A stretch of 64,000 bases of DNA from Ascaphus truei (Eukaryota; Chordata; Amphibia; Anura; Ascaphidae): contig WSYH01001260.1 in the NCBI GenBank assembly GCA_036426205.1, positions 62,001 through 126,000 on the forward strand. The letters are read 5' to 3'. The stretch's first letter is position 1. Every line of letters starts with the position of its first letter. This document shows, in pieces, positions 1-10,603 of this stretch. Below the pieces are notes generated by a model, which worked only from the letters and a program-made list of their open reading frames with translations, was not told where the DNA came from and searched no databases. The position numbers were made by a program, and so were the translations under genes.

Positions 1-4
1 GGGG

Positions 5-110
5 TACAGATTCAAAAATGAGAAATAAAATTAGTCCTCTCAGATATATTAGGTGTGTGTAAACTCTGATGCATAGGAGGACTAATTTTATTCCTCATTT
101 TTGTATCCTT
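5..110. repeat. Short inverted repeat (hairpin/MITE-like)
   Basis: Bases 5-39 and 77-110 are near-perfect reverse complements sharing a core AAATAAAATTAGTCCTC-type arm, with a loop of about 37 bases. It abuts the truncated end of the gypsy integrase. It could be a tiny MITE or the end of an element running off the window. Confidence 0.55.
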
Positions 111-111
111 A

Positions 112-455
112 TTTTGGGGTGTCTGTGATATCTGATGTATGAGGTAATTGAAGACGGAAGGCCACCGGGTTTACCTGCTCCACGATAGGAAACGGCCCCA
201 GAAACCTAGGTGCCAATTTAGGGGAAGGGGTTTTGAGGTGGATATTTTTATTAGACAACCAAACCTTGTCCCCTGGTTTGTAGTTGGGTGCAGGTCGGCG
301 ACGGCGGTCAGCCTGGATTTTAGAAGTCAGGGAGGCTTTTTGAAGTGCCGATTGAATTCTAGCCCAAGAGTCCTGTAGGAGAGAGATTTGTGTTCATCCA
401 CAGCTGGAACTCCAGAGGAGATATTGGAAATAGGTAGGCGAGCCGGGGGAAATCC
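112..455 (-). pseudogene. Gypsy integrase C-terminal domain
   Basis: Read in reverse, this segment encodes the typical gypsy integrase tail, including GDKVWLSNKNIHLK followed by PKLAPRFLGPFPIVEQV. In this family these residues form an SH3-like DNA-binding fold that follows the catalytic core. Similarity to the family stops soon after the FRLQLP segment, and a stop codon follows near 112. The rest of the element is therefore truncated or replaced by the hairpin repeat at the window edge. No chromodomain is visible. Confidence 0.8.
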
Positions 456-809
456 CTAATCAATAAAGAAAGGTGTCTCACGAGTGGATTCATTCCTGGA
501 GGAATTAAAGGCATACTCTGCCCAGGGAAATAATTCCGCCCAGTCATCCTGGGAGTCAGAGACGAAGCACCTTAAATACTTCTCGAGAGATTGATTAACC
601 CTCTCGGTCTGTCCATTAGATTGAGGGTGATATCCCGATGAAAAGGAGGAAACAATGCCCAGTCTTCTGGTGAAGGTCCTCCAGAATCTGGAAATGAATT
701 GAGAGCCACGATCCGATACGATGGATGTGGGTATGCCATGCATTCTCGATGTATAAAAGATTTTTGTGTGGTCCGTGAGAATAGTGAATAGCTCTTTTGA
801 CCCCTCCAA
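456..809 (-). pseudogene. Gypsy integrase core, partial
   Basis: The translation contains IVSDRGSQFISRFW, which carries the second catalytic aspartate of the DDE integrase triad. It also contains HPQSNGQTERVNQSLEKYLR, which carries the catalytic glutamate, and the downstream WAEYAFNSS motif. The first 20 or so residues (GSKELFTILTDH) belong to RNase H instead, so a deletion of roughly 300 codons fused RNase H directly to the integrase core. The HHCC zinc finger and the first catalytic aspartate are gone, so it cannot be active. Confidence 0.9.
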
Positions 810-818
810 CAGATGTCT

Positions 819-1322
819 CTATTCCTGAAGGGCCAACTTGACGGCCAAAAGTTCCCTATTGCCCACATCATAGTTCCTCTCAGCTGGGGAAAACTTCTTA
901 GAGAAAAAACCGCAAGGGTGAAGTTTATCCTGGGGAGAAAATCTCTGGGATAGGACTGCGCCGGCCCCGCAGTCTGAAGCGTCTACCTCTAGGGTGAATG
1001 AAAAATTGGTGCCCGGGTGTCGGAGGTTGGGATCTGAGACAAATGCTTGTTTCAATGTTTCGAAAGCTGTGACTGCATCAGGAGACCAAGACGAAGGATC
1101 AGCTCCTTTTTGGGTCAGTGCCGTGATCGGAGCGATGATGGTGGAGAAGTTACGAATAAACTTTCGGTAATAATTGGAAAAGCCTAGGAACCGCTGAATA
1201 GACTTGAGGGAGTCGGGTTGCAGCCAATCTACTACGGCTTTAAGTTTCTCAGGGTCTATGGCCAATCCCGTGTTGGAAATAATATACCAAGAAAAGAGGT
1301 GGTAGACTGGTGAAAGAGACAT
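819..1322 (-). pseudogene. Gypsy RT thumb/connection and RNase H, partial
   Basis: The frame carries the conserved RT-RNase H linker (SIQRFLGFSNYYRKFIRNFS) and then the RNase H start (LEVDASDCGAGAVLSQ, with its first catalytic Asp). The later FFSKKFSPAERNYDVGNREL segment holds a catalytic Glu. A stop codon near 818 and the deletion near 740 remove the C-terminal half of RNase H. It is offset by a frameshift from the preceding RT frame. Confidence 0.9.
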
Positions 1323-1720
1323 TTCTCCATCTTGGCAAACAATCGGTTCTCTCGGAGGCAGGAGAGTACAAACTTAGTATGGATGATATGATCCTGTAGA
1401 TTCTTGGAAAAAATAAAGATGTCATCCAGATAAACAATAACAAAATGATTAAGGACATCCCGAAAGATGTCATTGATAAAGTCCTGAAAAACCGCTGGGG
1501 CGTTGCATAAGCCGAAAGGCATCACGAGATATTCATAGTGGCTGCTACGAGTGTTGAAGGCGGTTTTCCATTCGTCGCCCTCCGGGATGCGAATAAGATT
1601 ATACGTCCCGCGAAGGTCAAGCTTGGAGAACAGGTTAGCACCTTGAAGTCTGTCGAAGAGTTCAGAGATGAGTGGAAGTGGGTAACGGTTCTTCACCGTA
1701 ATGCGGTTCAGTCTATACAC
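1256..1720 (-). pseudogene. Gypsy reverse transcriptase palm
   Basis: RT motifs appear in order: [33 protein letters not shown] (motif A aspartate), [17 protein letters not shown] (motif B), and [14 protein letters not shown] (motif C, YLDD). The frame overlaps the upstream protease frame by a few codons (1708-1720), which marks a small indel rather than a designed overlap. It is also frameshifted at its end, near 1290. Key catalytic aspartates remain, but the protein could not be made from this copy. Confidence 0.93.
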
Positions 1721-2493
1721 GGTCTGAGAGTACCGTCCGTTTTCTTGGCGAAAAAGAATCCAGCCCCCACGGGTGAATTGGAGTGCCGTAAAAAGCCCCG
1801 CTTCAGGTTCTCGTGGATATATTCGTTCATGGCTTCCGTCTCAGGTAGAGAGAGGGGGTAGGATTTGGATTTGGGCAATATGTATTCAGGTACCAAGTCT
1901 ATCGGACAATCGTATGATCTGTGAGGAGGTAGTAGTTCGGATTGAGTTTTGCTGAAGACATCCAGAAAATCAGCATACGGAGTGGGTAAATCTCCCTTAG
2001 GGTTGGATGTATTGGCCAGCAGTTGAGGCGGAAGTACAGCTGGTGGAGATGACTCCTCTGACCTTGACCTCCAGATAATGGGATCTTGGGATATCCAGTT
2101 GATGTGAGGATTGTGCTTCTGCAACCAATGTAAGCCAAGGGTGACTGGTGTTCCGGGAGCATGGATTACATCAAAGGCCAGTGTCTCCTTGTGGGAATGA
2201 GAGGAAAGGGTGAGGGGGCATGTCTCCAAGGAAATGTATGCCAGGGTGAGCGGACGGCTGTCAATCCCGACCAAGGCAACGGGAGACTTCTTCCTAACGA
2301 GTGGAATCTGGTTCTGTTCAGAGAAGGGTTGGTCCACGAAATTTCCTCCCGCGCCGGAATCGATAAATGCCGTAGTGGAGGTGCAGAAGGTAGGACCCGA
2401 GAGGGAGATGGGAATGGTCAACTTTTTGGGAAGTTCCTTCCTGGAAAGGGGACAAGGAGATTTAGCACCCAGGGAGAGCCCCTTTGTACTCAC
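1708..2493 (-). pseudogene. Gypsy aspartic protease and RT N-terminus
   Basis: Near residue 43 the frame carries AFIDSGAGGNFVD, the DSG-type active site of retroviral-like aspartic proteases. After a linker, the C-terminal third carries the RT entry region, with [22 protein letters not shown] and the [16 protein letters not shown] fingers motif. In gypsy elements this protease cuts the polyprotein. The frame is continuous for 261 codons and then shifts into the RT palm frame. Confidence 0.9.
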
Positions 2494-2740
2494 TGGGTTT
2501 GGTCATTTCCCGGGTGTAGTGGACATTCACGGACCAGATGCTCGGAGGATCCGCAGTAGTAACATAACCCACCGGCTTGGCGAGCTTGTCGTATCGGTGC
2601 CCGGGGACGCTGGACTCCAAGTTGCATCGGCTCCGGAGCCTCCAAAGCGGGCAGCGGGGAAACGACATGTCCTGTGGTTGAAGAAAACCTGGGAAAAGGA
2701 GCACGGAAGGGCATAAATCAGGGATGCTGGTGCTGAACAC
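2462..2740 (-). pseudogene. Gypsy Gag nucleocapsid with CCHC zinc knuckle
   Basis: One reverse frame encodes CYYCGSSEHLVRECPLH, a CX2CX4HX4C zinc knuckle that binds genomic RNA in Gag nucleocapsids. It is preceded by a basic, proline-rich stretch. It lies between the capsid part (2897-3376) and the protease, as expected. Frame breaks separate it from both. Confidence 0.87.
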
Positions 2741-2896
2741 GGCGTAACTGAAGGCGCTGAACTACTCGTCCTTCACAGAATCCGTTAAGCCCCACCAGAA
2801 GACTGAGACTAAAGCCTCCTGGTCCCATCGTGTCTCAGCTGCTATGTTCCTGAACTCCAAGACGTACTGGGCCACAGAACGACGTCCCTGAGAAAG

Positions 2897-3376
2897 CTAA
2901 AGCAAAGAGTCAGAGGCAGTTTCTTGGCGTGCGGGGGTATCGAAGACCTGTGAAAAGTCTCGTCTAAAGGCCGCGTAGTCGTGGGTGATTTCGTGACGTA
3001 GTTCCCAAATCGGGGAGGCCCATGCCAGCGCATTCCCTGTGAGTAGGCTGTACACATATGCCACTTTCTTACGACCAGTGGAATACTGCTGCGGGGCAAT
3101 CTCAAACTGGATCTCGCAATGATTGAGAAAACCGCGACAGGCGTGCGGATCCCCCGCGTACGGTTTAGGTGCCGGGAACTTCGGGCCTGAGGTCACGGCG
3201 GATACTGGTTTTGCCGACAGCGGCGGTGTGGCCACAGGTGGTTCCTGAAATGAAAGGTGTACCTGTACCTGTTTAGTGAGGAGAGTCATTTGATCAGTTA
3301 GGGCCTGGACTTGTTGATACATGGCCGTCATCATGGAGGCCATGTCAGTCTGGTCTGCGTCTTGTAGGCTCGCCAT
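2897..3376 (-). pseudogene. Gypsy Gag capsid, N-terminal part
   Basis: A 159-codon frame begins with a methionine followed by a short heptad-like region (MYQQVQALTDQMTLLTKQVQ). It continues with the PYAGDPHACRGFLNHCEIQFE segment characteristic of vertebrate gypsy Gag proteins, and a later region with AYVYSLLTGNALAWASPIWE. The family role is assembly of the cytoplasmic particle. The frame breaks near 2897; the remaining capsid lies in other frames to about 2740. Confidence 0.87.
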
Positions 3377-3840
3377 AATGTTATGCCGGTGCTGCCCGCA
3401 GACCAGACTCGTCCCTTATACTGAGGTGGTGACGTATATGTGCACGCACCCGCAGCAGAAGGAGCGTGTCCGGAGTGTGGTGTTTTGGCGTTGCCAGGCC
3501 AGGTGGGAATAGGTGTAGCAATACTTGCCGGTACCGGTACAGAAGAGACAAAGTCGTTGCCGTTAGCCAAGGTCAGAGAGAGAGAGATCCGGGAGGTCGA
3601 GGTCCAAACTGTGGTCGAGGGATGAGAGAAGCTGCAAGGTCAAGTGGGAGCCGGAGAGGAACGTCCGCCAAGCCGGGTCGCAATCTGAATAAACGAAGAG
3701 CAAAGGTCGAGCCAGAATTGACGTCCATAAGCAGAGACTATGTCGAGCAATGTGAGAGAGGTAAGACAGGTACTATATATTGTGGCTGACCAATAGGGAA
3801 CGGATGCAGTTTTAACTTGTTTTTATTATCTCCGGTTCTG
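3377..3840 (-). repeat. Gypsy 5' leader / LTR remnant
   Basis: This lies directly upstream of the gag start on the minus strand and contains a TATA-like ATATATAG near 3774-3781. That placement suits the 5' LTR and leader. No matching 3' LTR is left in the window, so its limits cannot be proved. Confidence 0.4.
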
Positions 3841-3940
3841 GGGGTCGTGGAAGGCTGATATTTGGCCACTGAGGACCTAGCAAATTTCAGCTCGCTCAGA
3901 CCCACAGAACTTATTATTTTAATATATGTATGATATTAAA

Positions 3941-4637
3941 ATGTTACTCTGTATCCCTGATATCTCAAAGCCCGCGAAAGCCACTGGCCCAGATGAAATG
4001 TTAATAGCCACAGGGCGTCAGGATGTCTGAGGGAAACCCATGAATGAAAGGCTCACCGCCCTTGATTAAGTATTCTAGGACGGAGAAAGGCAGGACATGG
4101 ATACTTGAGTGAAGTGCTGTATTTCACACCTCCAGTCAGGGAGGCCCCGGCCCAGATGCCCAAATGCTAGACTCCTAGGCACCAGGTGGTGAGGGGGGCC
4201 CTGGGGGAGGGTCTCTGGCTTGACTGATGTGCGCATGCGTCAACTTACCTGTGGGTAGGTACATTACTTTTTCCCACGTCAGGTGTCACTGGTTCATTGG
4301 GTCCAGGGATTGTGATCCAATCCCTGCAACCCAATGGTAGGGAATAGGAGCAGAACTCCGTAAAAGAGAGTCTAAGCTCTATTCCAAGTTGTTGTTCGTA
4401 TTGGTTCCTGTTGTATCCTGAACTGTATCCTGTTAGATGAATTGCCAGTCTGCGGATTGCTTCATCTTGGCCCCTTCCCCATGTAAGTGATTAATATCTT
4501 TTCTGTTATTTGTATATTCTGTGTGTCCACCATCTTGTGGGAATAAAATTTCGTTATTATACCGCACGTCTTATTCGATTCAACCCAGAGATAAGAGAGG
4601 TTATTATTGTAACCTGTGTGTATTATAACCCTGACAC
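3941..4637 (+). repeat. LTR-like repeat with poly(A) signal
   Basis: The stretch opens with TGTTACTC and closes with ACCCTGACA. Near its end it carries AATAAA (4542-4547) followed by a T-rich stretch, the layout of an LTR R/U5 region. I could not find a convincing target duplication, and the plus orientation differs from the gypsy element beside it. It may be an unrelated solo LTR. Confidence 0.35.
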
Positions 4638-4837
4638 AAAGCTACTGTGACAGTCATACATATGAATGCATTTAGAATTGTTTGTGTCTACTTAAATTTG
4701 ATGCCAACAATCAACAGACAATTTTTACTGATTTCTAGCACACAAAAGTGTCACATGCTTGACTTTTTTTCATATACATACTGCATAATTGGCATACGTG
4801 TGCAACCCACAAACTCTAAACTCCGCCTCTAAATCTA

Positions 4838-5160
4838 TGGGGGCAATTCACTAAGCAGTAATAACTGCTTTTAAGTGTGATAAACGCCCTTTAAGTGAGA
4901 TAATGCCTGCTGCATAATTCACAAAGGCTTTATATCGCAAAAAAAAAATCAGTGATAAAAAAGTCGACGATCAGGCAAATAATGGCAAACCCGCCGTTTT
5001 TTGCCTGTTAGCATGATTCACAAAGCAGTGATAAGTGAATTGCACTGTAAAAACTCACCATTTCTTTTCACCAACTAAAGGCTGGCGCAAAAGAGATGGA
5101 GACATGAAAAAAATCATTGTTATTGTTTTTCCATTTTCCACATAATTAATCCAAGAGGCA
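4838..5160 (+). mobile_element. PIF/Harbinger-like element end
   Basis: It starts with GGGGGCAATTCACTAAGCAG and goes on with internal repeats on the theme of 'gtgataa' and 'aattcacaaag'. This style of terminus is typical of amphibian Harbinger-like DNA transposons. A second element at 18807 has the same plan, including a GC-rich minisatellite at the same relative position. The matching far end was not found. Confidence 0.45.
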
Positions 5161-5164
5161 GGCG

Positions 5165-5475
5165 GGTGTCCCCGGGTGATTCCCACGGGTGACCAGGGGT
5201 CTTCGGATGGGCCCTGCGAGTGTCTGGGGACCTCCAAGTGGTCCCTGCAGGGGACCAGGGGTCCCCGGGTGGTGTCCAGGGGTTTCCGGGGGTCCACGGG
5301 TTGTCCCCGTGGGTCTCCAGGGGCCTCCAGGTGGTCCCCGCAGGTTTCCTTGGGTCCTATAGGTGTCCCCAGATGGTCCCCACGGCTGTCCAGGGGTCCT
5401 TGGGTGGTCCCAGCGGGTGTCTGTGGGCCATCTGGTGGTCCCCGTGGGTGTCCAGGTGTTCCCGCTGGCCTACGT
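5165..5475. repeat. GC-rich minisatellite
   Basis: Irregular tandem copies of about 30 bp on the theme GGTGTCCAGGGGTCC / GTGGTCCCCGNGGGT. Open frames across it arise from the repeat and carry no recognisable domain. Its base composition contrasts sharply with the AT-rich flanks. Confidence 0.8.
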
Positions 5476-5479
5476 TACC

Positions 5480-6355
5480 AATCCTGTGCCCCAAAAACAC
5501 AACAACCAATACTTTGAAATAAATACACCCCCTCCCCCATAAAAGATACAGTACAGTAATGGGCAAAATAACTTTTATCCAGATATGGATAATAATACAT
5601 TTGCCCATTTAAAATAAAACATTAACAAGCAGAAATATAGTAAATAAAACTTGCACTCACCCCTGCCAGGCTGCCACAATGAAGGCCGTCCTCATCCTCA
5701 TCACCGTCCATGTCCTCCGTTGCCGCAAACAATGCAATTAAAAATACAATCTAATGTCCCCTAACCCCTTAATCACCTTAGCGGTTAGTAACTACTAGAG
5801 TAATTTAGGGGTTAACCAACCATCCCCCACTCCACATACAGGAGGCCTAACCACCCTCCCCAGGCAACTACCACCACCCTCAACCCATTCATTGGGACAG
5901 TGGGTACATCATGCCCATATAATATGGGCATTATTTAACACTATGACAGTCAATGGTCAACCTAAAAATAAACAATCAAAACCAATATCCAATGCATTCA
6001 AAACAATCACCAAATAAACACAATAAGCAAGTAAACACAACAACATTACCACCATTCAATTTAGCAAATACCAATTAAACATCAGAATTAACAATTAAGA
6101 ACACCAAAACAAAACCATCAATAAATAAAAGAAAACTTAAAATTAACACCATCTGTCAAAATCAAAATACCAAAAACAATCCACTATTAAAAAGCAAACA
6201 CCAAAAACAACCCTGAAATAATCAATTGAAAACACCACCAAAAATGCCAGCATACAAATTCAAATCACTAATTATATAGCATTAAAAAGAAAAAACTAAG
6301 TACCAAAATACATTTAAAATACATAAAAGCAAGTATGTGCCAAAATAACTATTGC
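5480..6355. other. AT-rich unassigned stretch
   Basis: A/C-rich sequence full of CAATTAAAAC-type words, with no convincing ORF or domain. It is probably the interior of a non-autonomous DNA element (perhaps the Harbinger-like one at 4838), but no second terminus is visible. Confidence 0.4.
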
Positions 6356-6363
6356 TTGTCCCT

Positions 6364-6462
6364 GTATGTATGTATGTATGTATGTATGTATGTATGTATG
6401 TATGTATGTACTGTATGTATGTATGTATGCATGTATGTATGCATGTATGTATGTATAGCCCT
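6364..6462. repeat. (TATG)n microsatellite
   Basis: About 24 units of TATG with a few C substitutions (CATG) and one interruption (ACTG). The open frames on both strands are translation artefacts of this repeat. Confidence 0.95.
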
Positions 6463-6886
6463 AAAGGGGCATACAAATATATTTTTGCAATCAATGGTCA
6501 ATTCAAAAAATTGAATAAGAATAAAAATACAATGAAAAAAACTGTAAAAGAAAAATAACATACATTCAATGTTTTTTCTTACCTTTAGATGTTTTCACCC
6601 TCCGAGTCCAGGGGTCTCCGTAAGCTCTCGAACCAATCCACGATCCCAAACAGCAAATGGCCACAGGTAAAGTCCAACGTCCTTTTGTTCTTTCTTTATC
6701 TTCATCTGTTAACTGTAATCTATTTTGGGTTCTTCTTCTTCTTCCTCCTCCTCCCTCCTCCTCCCCTCCCTCCCTGCTGTCAAATTAGGCTGCACAGGCT
6801 TTTATAGGCTGTGAAAACCATGTGCCTCTTCTTTTTTTTTAATGTGAAGTCATGTAAAGGGTGTGAAGCCAGCCAATCAGAATGGC
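6463..6886. other. Unassigned, with pyrimidine tract
   Basis: No gene supported. It contains a CTTCTTCTTCC / CCTCCTCCC tract at about 6732-6778 and a short poly(T) tract at 6832-6840. Confidence 0.4.
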
Positions 6887-7177
6887 TGTGCTTCCTTTCC
6901 TTTGAACACGATGTCACAAAAACCAACATGGCTGCCATCATATGGTACTTTAGCCAATCCAATTGGGAGATGTATACCCCAATCTGATTGGTTGTAGTAG
7001 GCCATGTGATAGAGTTTTTTTGGGGGGAAAGGATGTGACTTCATCCAAATGGAGTCACATGGTCTACTACAACCAATCATATTGGGGATATAGTTCTCAC
7101 AATCTGATTGGCTTAAGTACCATGTGACGGCAGTCATTTTGGTTTTTGTTACGTCATGTTAAAGGGAAAGGAAGCAC
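6887..7177. repeat. Foldback repeat, ~135-bp arms
   Basis: TGTGCTTCC at 6887 pairs with GGAAGCACA ending at 7177. The complementarity runs through both arms to a G-rich loop near 7018-7035. Each arm holds several ATTGG/CCAAT cores (for example CTGATTGG and AGCCAATC). The arms have diverged by perhaps 15%. A MITE-like foldback is the simplest reading. Confidence 0.7.
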
Positions 7178-7799
7178 ACCCATTCTTAAATCTTTATTCT
7201 GTTCTCATGCTTGGGAACACTGCTGTTCCAGTTACAATGTAGATTTGTATAGTTGTACTTTTTTTCATCCATTCTGCTATCACTCTTAATATTGGTCTTC
7301 CTGGAGTGCACACTTTTTTAACACTCATGGGAGGTACATTCACTTGTTACATTATTGACGGTCATCTGGTGGACCGGGCCCCCCTTATCAATAGCCTTGA
7401 AGTTCCTTTCACTGTGGGCCCCTGCTGAGATCCTGGCCTGGTCTGTGTAACGTTTCTGTTAGTTTACAAACCTGCTTTTGAATTGCCACTTCCGCAGGGG
7501 ATACTGAACACTGTGGATAGGGATCTGCTTGTAGGGCTGACCCCAAGACATCCTGATGGCACTTCTTCTTTGCCCACTGAGGCATGTCTTTATTCCCGTT
7601 ACTGGGACATGCTCTTACTTTTTATGGCCACATACTATAGAATCCTAACTGGTGGGGCACTGTCACTGCCTAAAACACAATAAAAAGAGGGCCTGATCTA
7701 TACTATGCTTTGGGGAACATTTTCCCTACCTCTACTTTCTGATGCTTCTCTCTCTCTCTTCCATGCTGGAACTCTCTCCCCAGAATCCTGTATCCTATC
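7178..7799. other. No gene recognised
   Basis: Unique-looking sequence with only short frames and no domain or terminal repeat that I can identify. Confidence 0.4.
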
Positions 7800-7807
7800 C
7801 TCTATAC

Positions 7808-8197
7808 AAGGGGAGCGCAAACTTTTCCTGCTGCGCTCCCCTATCTCGCTAGCTCCGGATTCGCGCGCCCCCTCCCTCCTACCTGCCGCTGCATCAGTTG
7901 ACGCCCCGGTGTCACGTGACATCAGTTCATGTGACCCGCAGCGTCATTTGATGCCTTTGACATCACGTCACATGACCCCATGGCGTTATTTGATGCTGCG
8001 TTGCCATGGAGACGCGCCGCAGCTTCTGAATCTTGGTAAGTTTTTCTGTTGCAGAGGCCTCATGCGATCCCCCGACATTTAATTTAAATGCCTGGGGGAA
8101 GAGCGCGGGACCTCTGCAACTGCCCGCGCCCCCACCCCCCCTCAGAAAAATCTAACGCCCCCCCTGGGGGGCACGTCCCACAGTTTGCGCACCCCTG
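7808..8197. mobile_element. hAT-type non-autonomous element (MITE)
   Basis: The element is flanked by an exact 8-bp duplication, CTCTATAC, at 7800-7807 and 8198-8205. Its ends are imperfect inverted repeats: AAGGGGAGCGCAAACTT at the left, and CAGGGGTGCGCAAACTG when the right end is reversed. An 8-bp target duplication with short TIRs of the CAGGGGT type is diagnostic of the hAT superfamily. At 390 bp it has no coding capacity and would need a transposase supplied in trans. Confidence 0.92.
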
Positions 8198-8205
8198 CTC
8201 TATAC

Positions 8206-9737
8206 CTCCTGTGACACAGTACTGTTGTGCCACCACTGGGTGGATGTTAACCTGTACTATCATGGTTATCTCCTAGTTTATTTTAGTAATTAACACCAGG
8301 GGAGGTTGGAGGGGAGTTGGTGGGGGGGGGGGGGGGAGTGTTACACAGGTTTTTGAAACTTGATCTCGGTGAGGGGTTACATTTCAAGGAAAAATTGAAA
8401 TTTCTTGGATAGTGGAAACACTGCTCTTGTTCTAGGGACTAACTCCAGGTCAACATTGTTATAATGATCTGGACAAGTATTTCTTCATATCATACTTCCT
8501 TATGTAAAGATGCTACAAGCACAGAAAATGGGAATTACAAAACTAGGACTGTATCATTGTAATATTGCAATACCATGTAATACCACGCCAGCTAGTTGGC
8601 TGGCTTGGTAAGGTGACCCTCCTTCTACAGTTAAAAACAGGGATGTTACGTGTTAAAACCTACTTGTCAAAACTACATTCTCAAGGGATTTTCTGGCACT
8701 GGTGAAAAGTTAGATTTACATTTTTGTAATGCACTAGCCTAAGGAATTTTAGTTTATGATATTCTTTCCATGTAAATCTTAATTATCCAAGGAGGGAAAA
8801 AAAGATAAAATTAGAAACATCAACTTTTTCCTTGCCTTTGAGCAACAAACACAATCAGGGGTAGTGACTTGGGTACTGAGGCATTTTTCCAGTAACGGAA
8901 ATTATAAAGTTTCTGTCTAATGGCCAAAGAAGCTGATATTCCTACATGGTTTCCAAAATAGAGGTGGCTTTGGCTAAACATGGGTACAGAAATAAATAAT
9001 TTTTACATGAATCCCTTGCAAAACAACTTGCACTTCATACTCCAGTTAATTTGGTGGAATATATTTAGACTTTTTGAAACTGGAGATCTGCTTTACATTG
9101 GGTGACATGCTGTGGACATTTTGGTAATGTGATCTTCAGAATAAGCCATGCGGCTCTATTCAGAATACTGAGAACTGAGGTAATTAGAGGTGACTGCAAG
9201 CATAAGTGTCATGGATAGCAACCCAGGGCCATGCACTTGAAGGAGCTCGACACAGGCCATTTAATACCTCTTGCATTTTCGTGAGACCTGCATGGATGCT
9301 CCACCCTTCTGGCAGAGACTTGTGGTTGAGGAGGACGGAGTTGTCTGGATCTTAGAGAAGCATGCAAGCTCCATATAGCAACAGTGGTAGGATACATGTC
9401 AATTGATGCAGGAGAGGCTGTATTTAGAGGTTACGCAAGCGAAAAGGTCCTTGTTGAAACACTGCTGGCATTTCAGGCTGTCATGGTGACCGTACTTGAT
9501 AAAGCTTAATGCTGTCAGTATAATAAAACTTTATTTAAAAAAATACATGCAACAAAATACCAAGAAATACTTGTTATAGTGCATTTAGCACAAGCCCCTA
9601 ACCTTATAGTACTTTTATTCAGTTTCTGCACCTCTAGGTGGTCACATATTGACTGCACCTTTTCCAACATTACTCATGCCACTTGACTTAATGCATTGTT
9701 TTTTTAGTTTTGGTTTGTTGTAGGTTATGATACCTAT
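8206..9737. other. No gene recognised
   Basis: Mostly AT-rich sequence with a homopolymeric G run at about 8320-8337. No coding domain, RNA gene or terminal repeat was identified. Confidence 0.4.
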
Positions 9738-10575
9738 GTAACGGTGTTTCCCCCACCCTCTTGGAGTTCCCCCTGTTACCAGGTGTATGGTGCATGCTAC
9801 CTGTTAGTTCACAAGAGGCTGAGTTGTCTGCCAATGGTTGCGGGGACTGCAGGACAGGCTTCTGGGGTATATACCCGACATTTACTCCATGGTACACAGC
9901 TCTTCCATCTGCCGTAAGCTCCAGATGTATGGAGGTGATCGTCTACGGTAGAAACGGTTACCTCCCGCCCAGTAAGATCACACGCTAGGCAGGAGGTTTA
10001 TTCAACTGGAATGGATTTATTCCTGTACACTTCAGGGCACAATGCAGTTTTCTGCCCAACACAGATTCTGTAATGGTCTCCCAAACTCAGGATGGTCTCT
10101 GGACCTTCACTACGGCTCAAGGGTCAATACAGCAGTCCCTGCTCTTCCCCAGCCCTCTAGCAGGACCGGGGGAATCGGTAATCACTCACTCTCCCCCTTA
10201 AGGAAGAAAACCAGGGCCTGCCAGTGCACAGCAGTCCTGCGTGATACCTTGTCTCTCTCAACGGTAGAGACACTACTGAATTTGGGGTTGCACCTCTCTT
10301 AAGTACAGTAGGGGGAAGGTACTAGATCTGAACCCAGGATTGGGCAGGATACAGACCTAGTCACACTTCCTCCCATGTCACTCAAGGGATTGCCTGTGTG
10401 GGGAAAAGCCATGATTAGTACTGGCACTGCCTTCTCTTACCAGGACTTGCATGCCAGTGAGGGCAGAAAGGTAGCCAGAAAACAGCCATGACAACACTCT
10501 CCCTCTGATGAAATCCAATGGTCCCCACCTGAAGCCGAAATGTAGTATACCATCCCTCATCAGGTAACCTGAAAC
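9738..10575. repeat. LTR-like repeat, family B, copy 1
   Basis: It begins TGTAACGGTGTTTCCCCC and is homologous over about 850 bp to 58602-59500. Shared landmarks include the CTTCTGGGGTATAT / TTTCTGGGGTAGAT region, the CAGGCAGGAG-type motif, and the ACTCAAGG...GGCACTGCCT segment near the end. The TG start and length suit a solo LTR, but target duplications were not found. Its first 180 bp also form the foldback at 15886-16248. Confidence 0.6.
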
Positions 10576-10603
10576 AGAAAAACATATCAGTAGTGTTTAT
10601 CAG

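Larger units (their letters stand above)
112..3376 (-). mobile_element. Ty3/gypsy retrotransposon, decayed, internally deleted
   Basis: Read on the minus strand, the order is gag capsid, CCHC nucleocapsid, aspartic protease, reverse transcriptase, RNase H, integrase core, integrase C-terminus. This is the Ty3/gypsy (Metaviridae-type) order, with integrase after RNase H. The frame is broken at several points (near 2480, 1715, 1300 and 815), and an internal deletion joins the middle of RNase H to the middle of the integrase core near 740. The 3' end stops around position 112, just after the integrase C-terminal domain, with no recognisable 3' LTR. The copy is dead. Confidence 0.93.

Noticed and set aside
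6282..6561. Tyr/Met/Cys/His repeat peptides
   Set aside because: Translations of the TATG microsatellite.
10503..10560. CTGATGA at 10504 with CGAAAT downstream, and an inverted CTGATGA at the far side
   Set aside because: Stem II cannot be formed and the spacing to GAAA is wrong. Probably coincidence within LTR-like family B.
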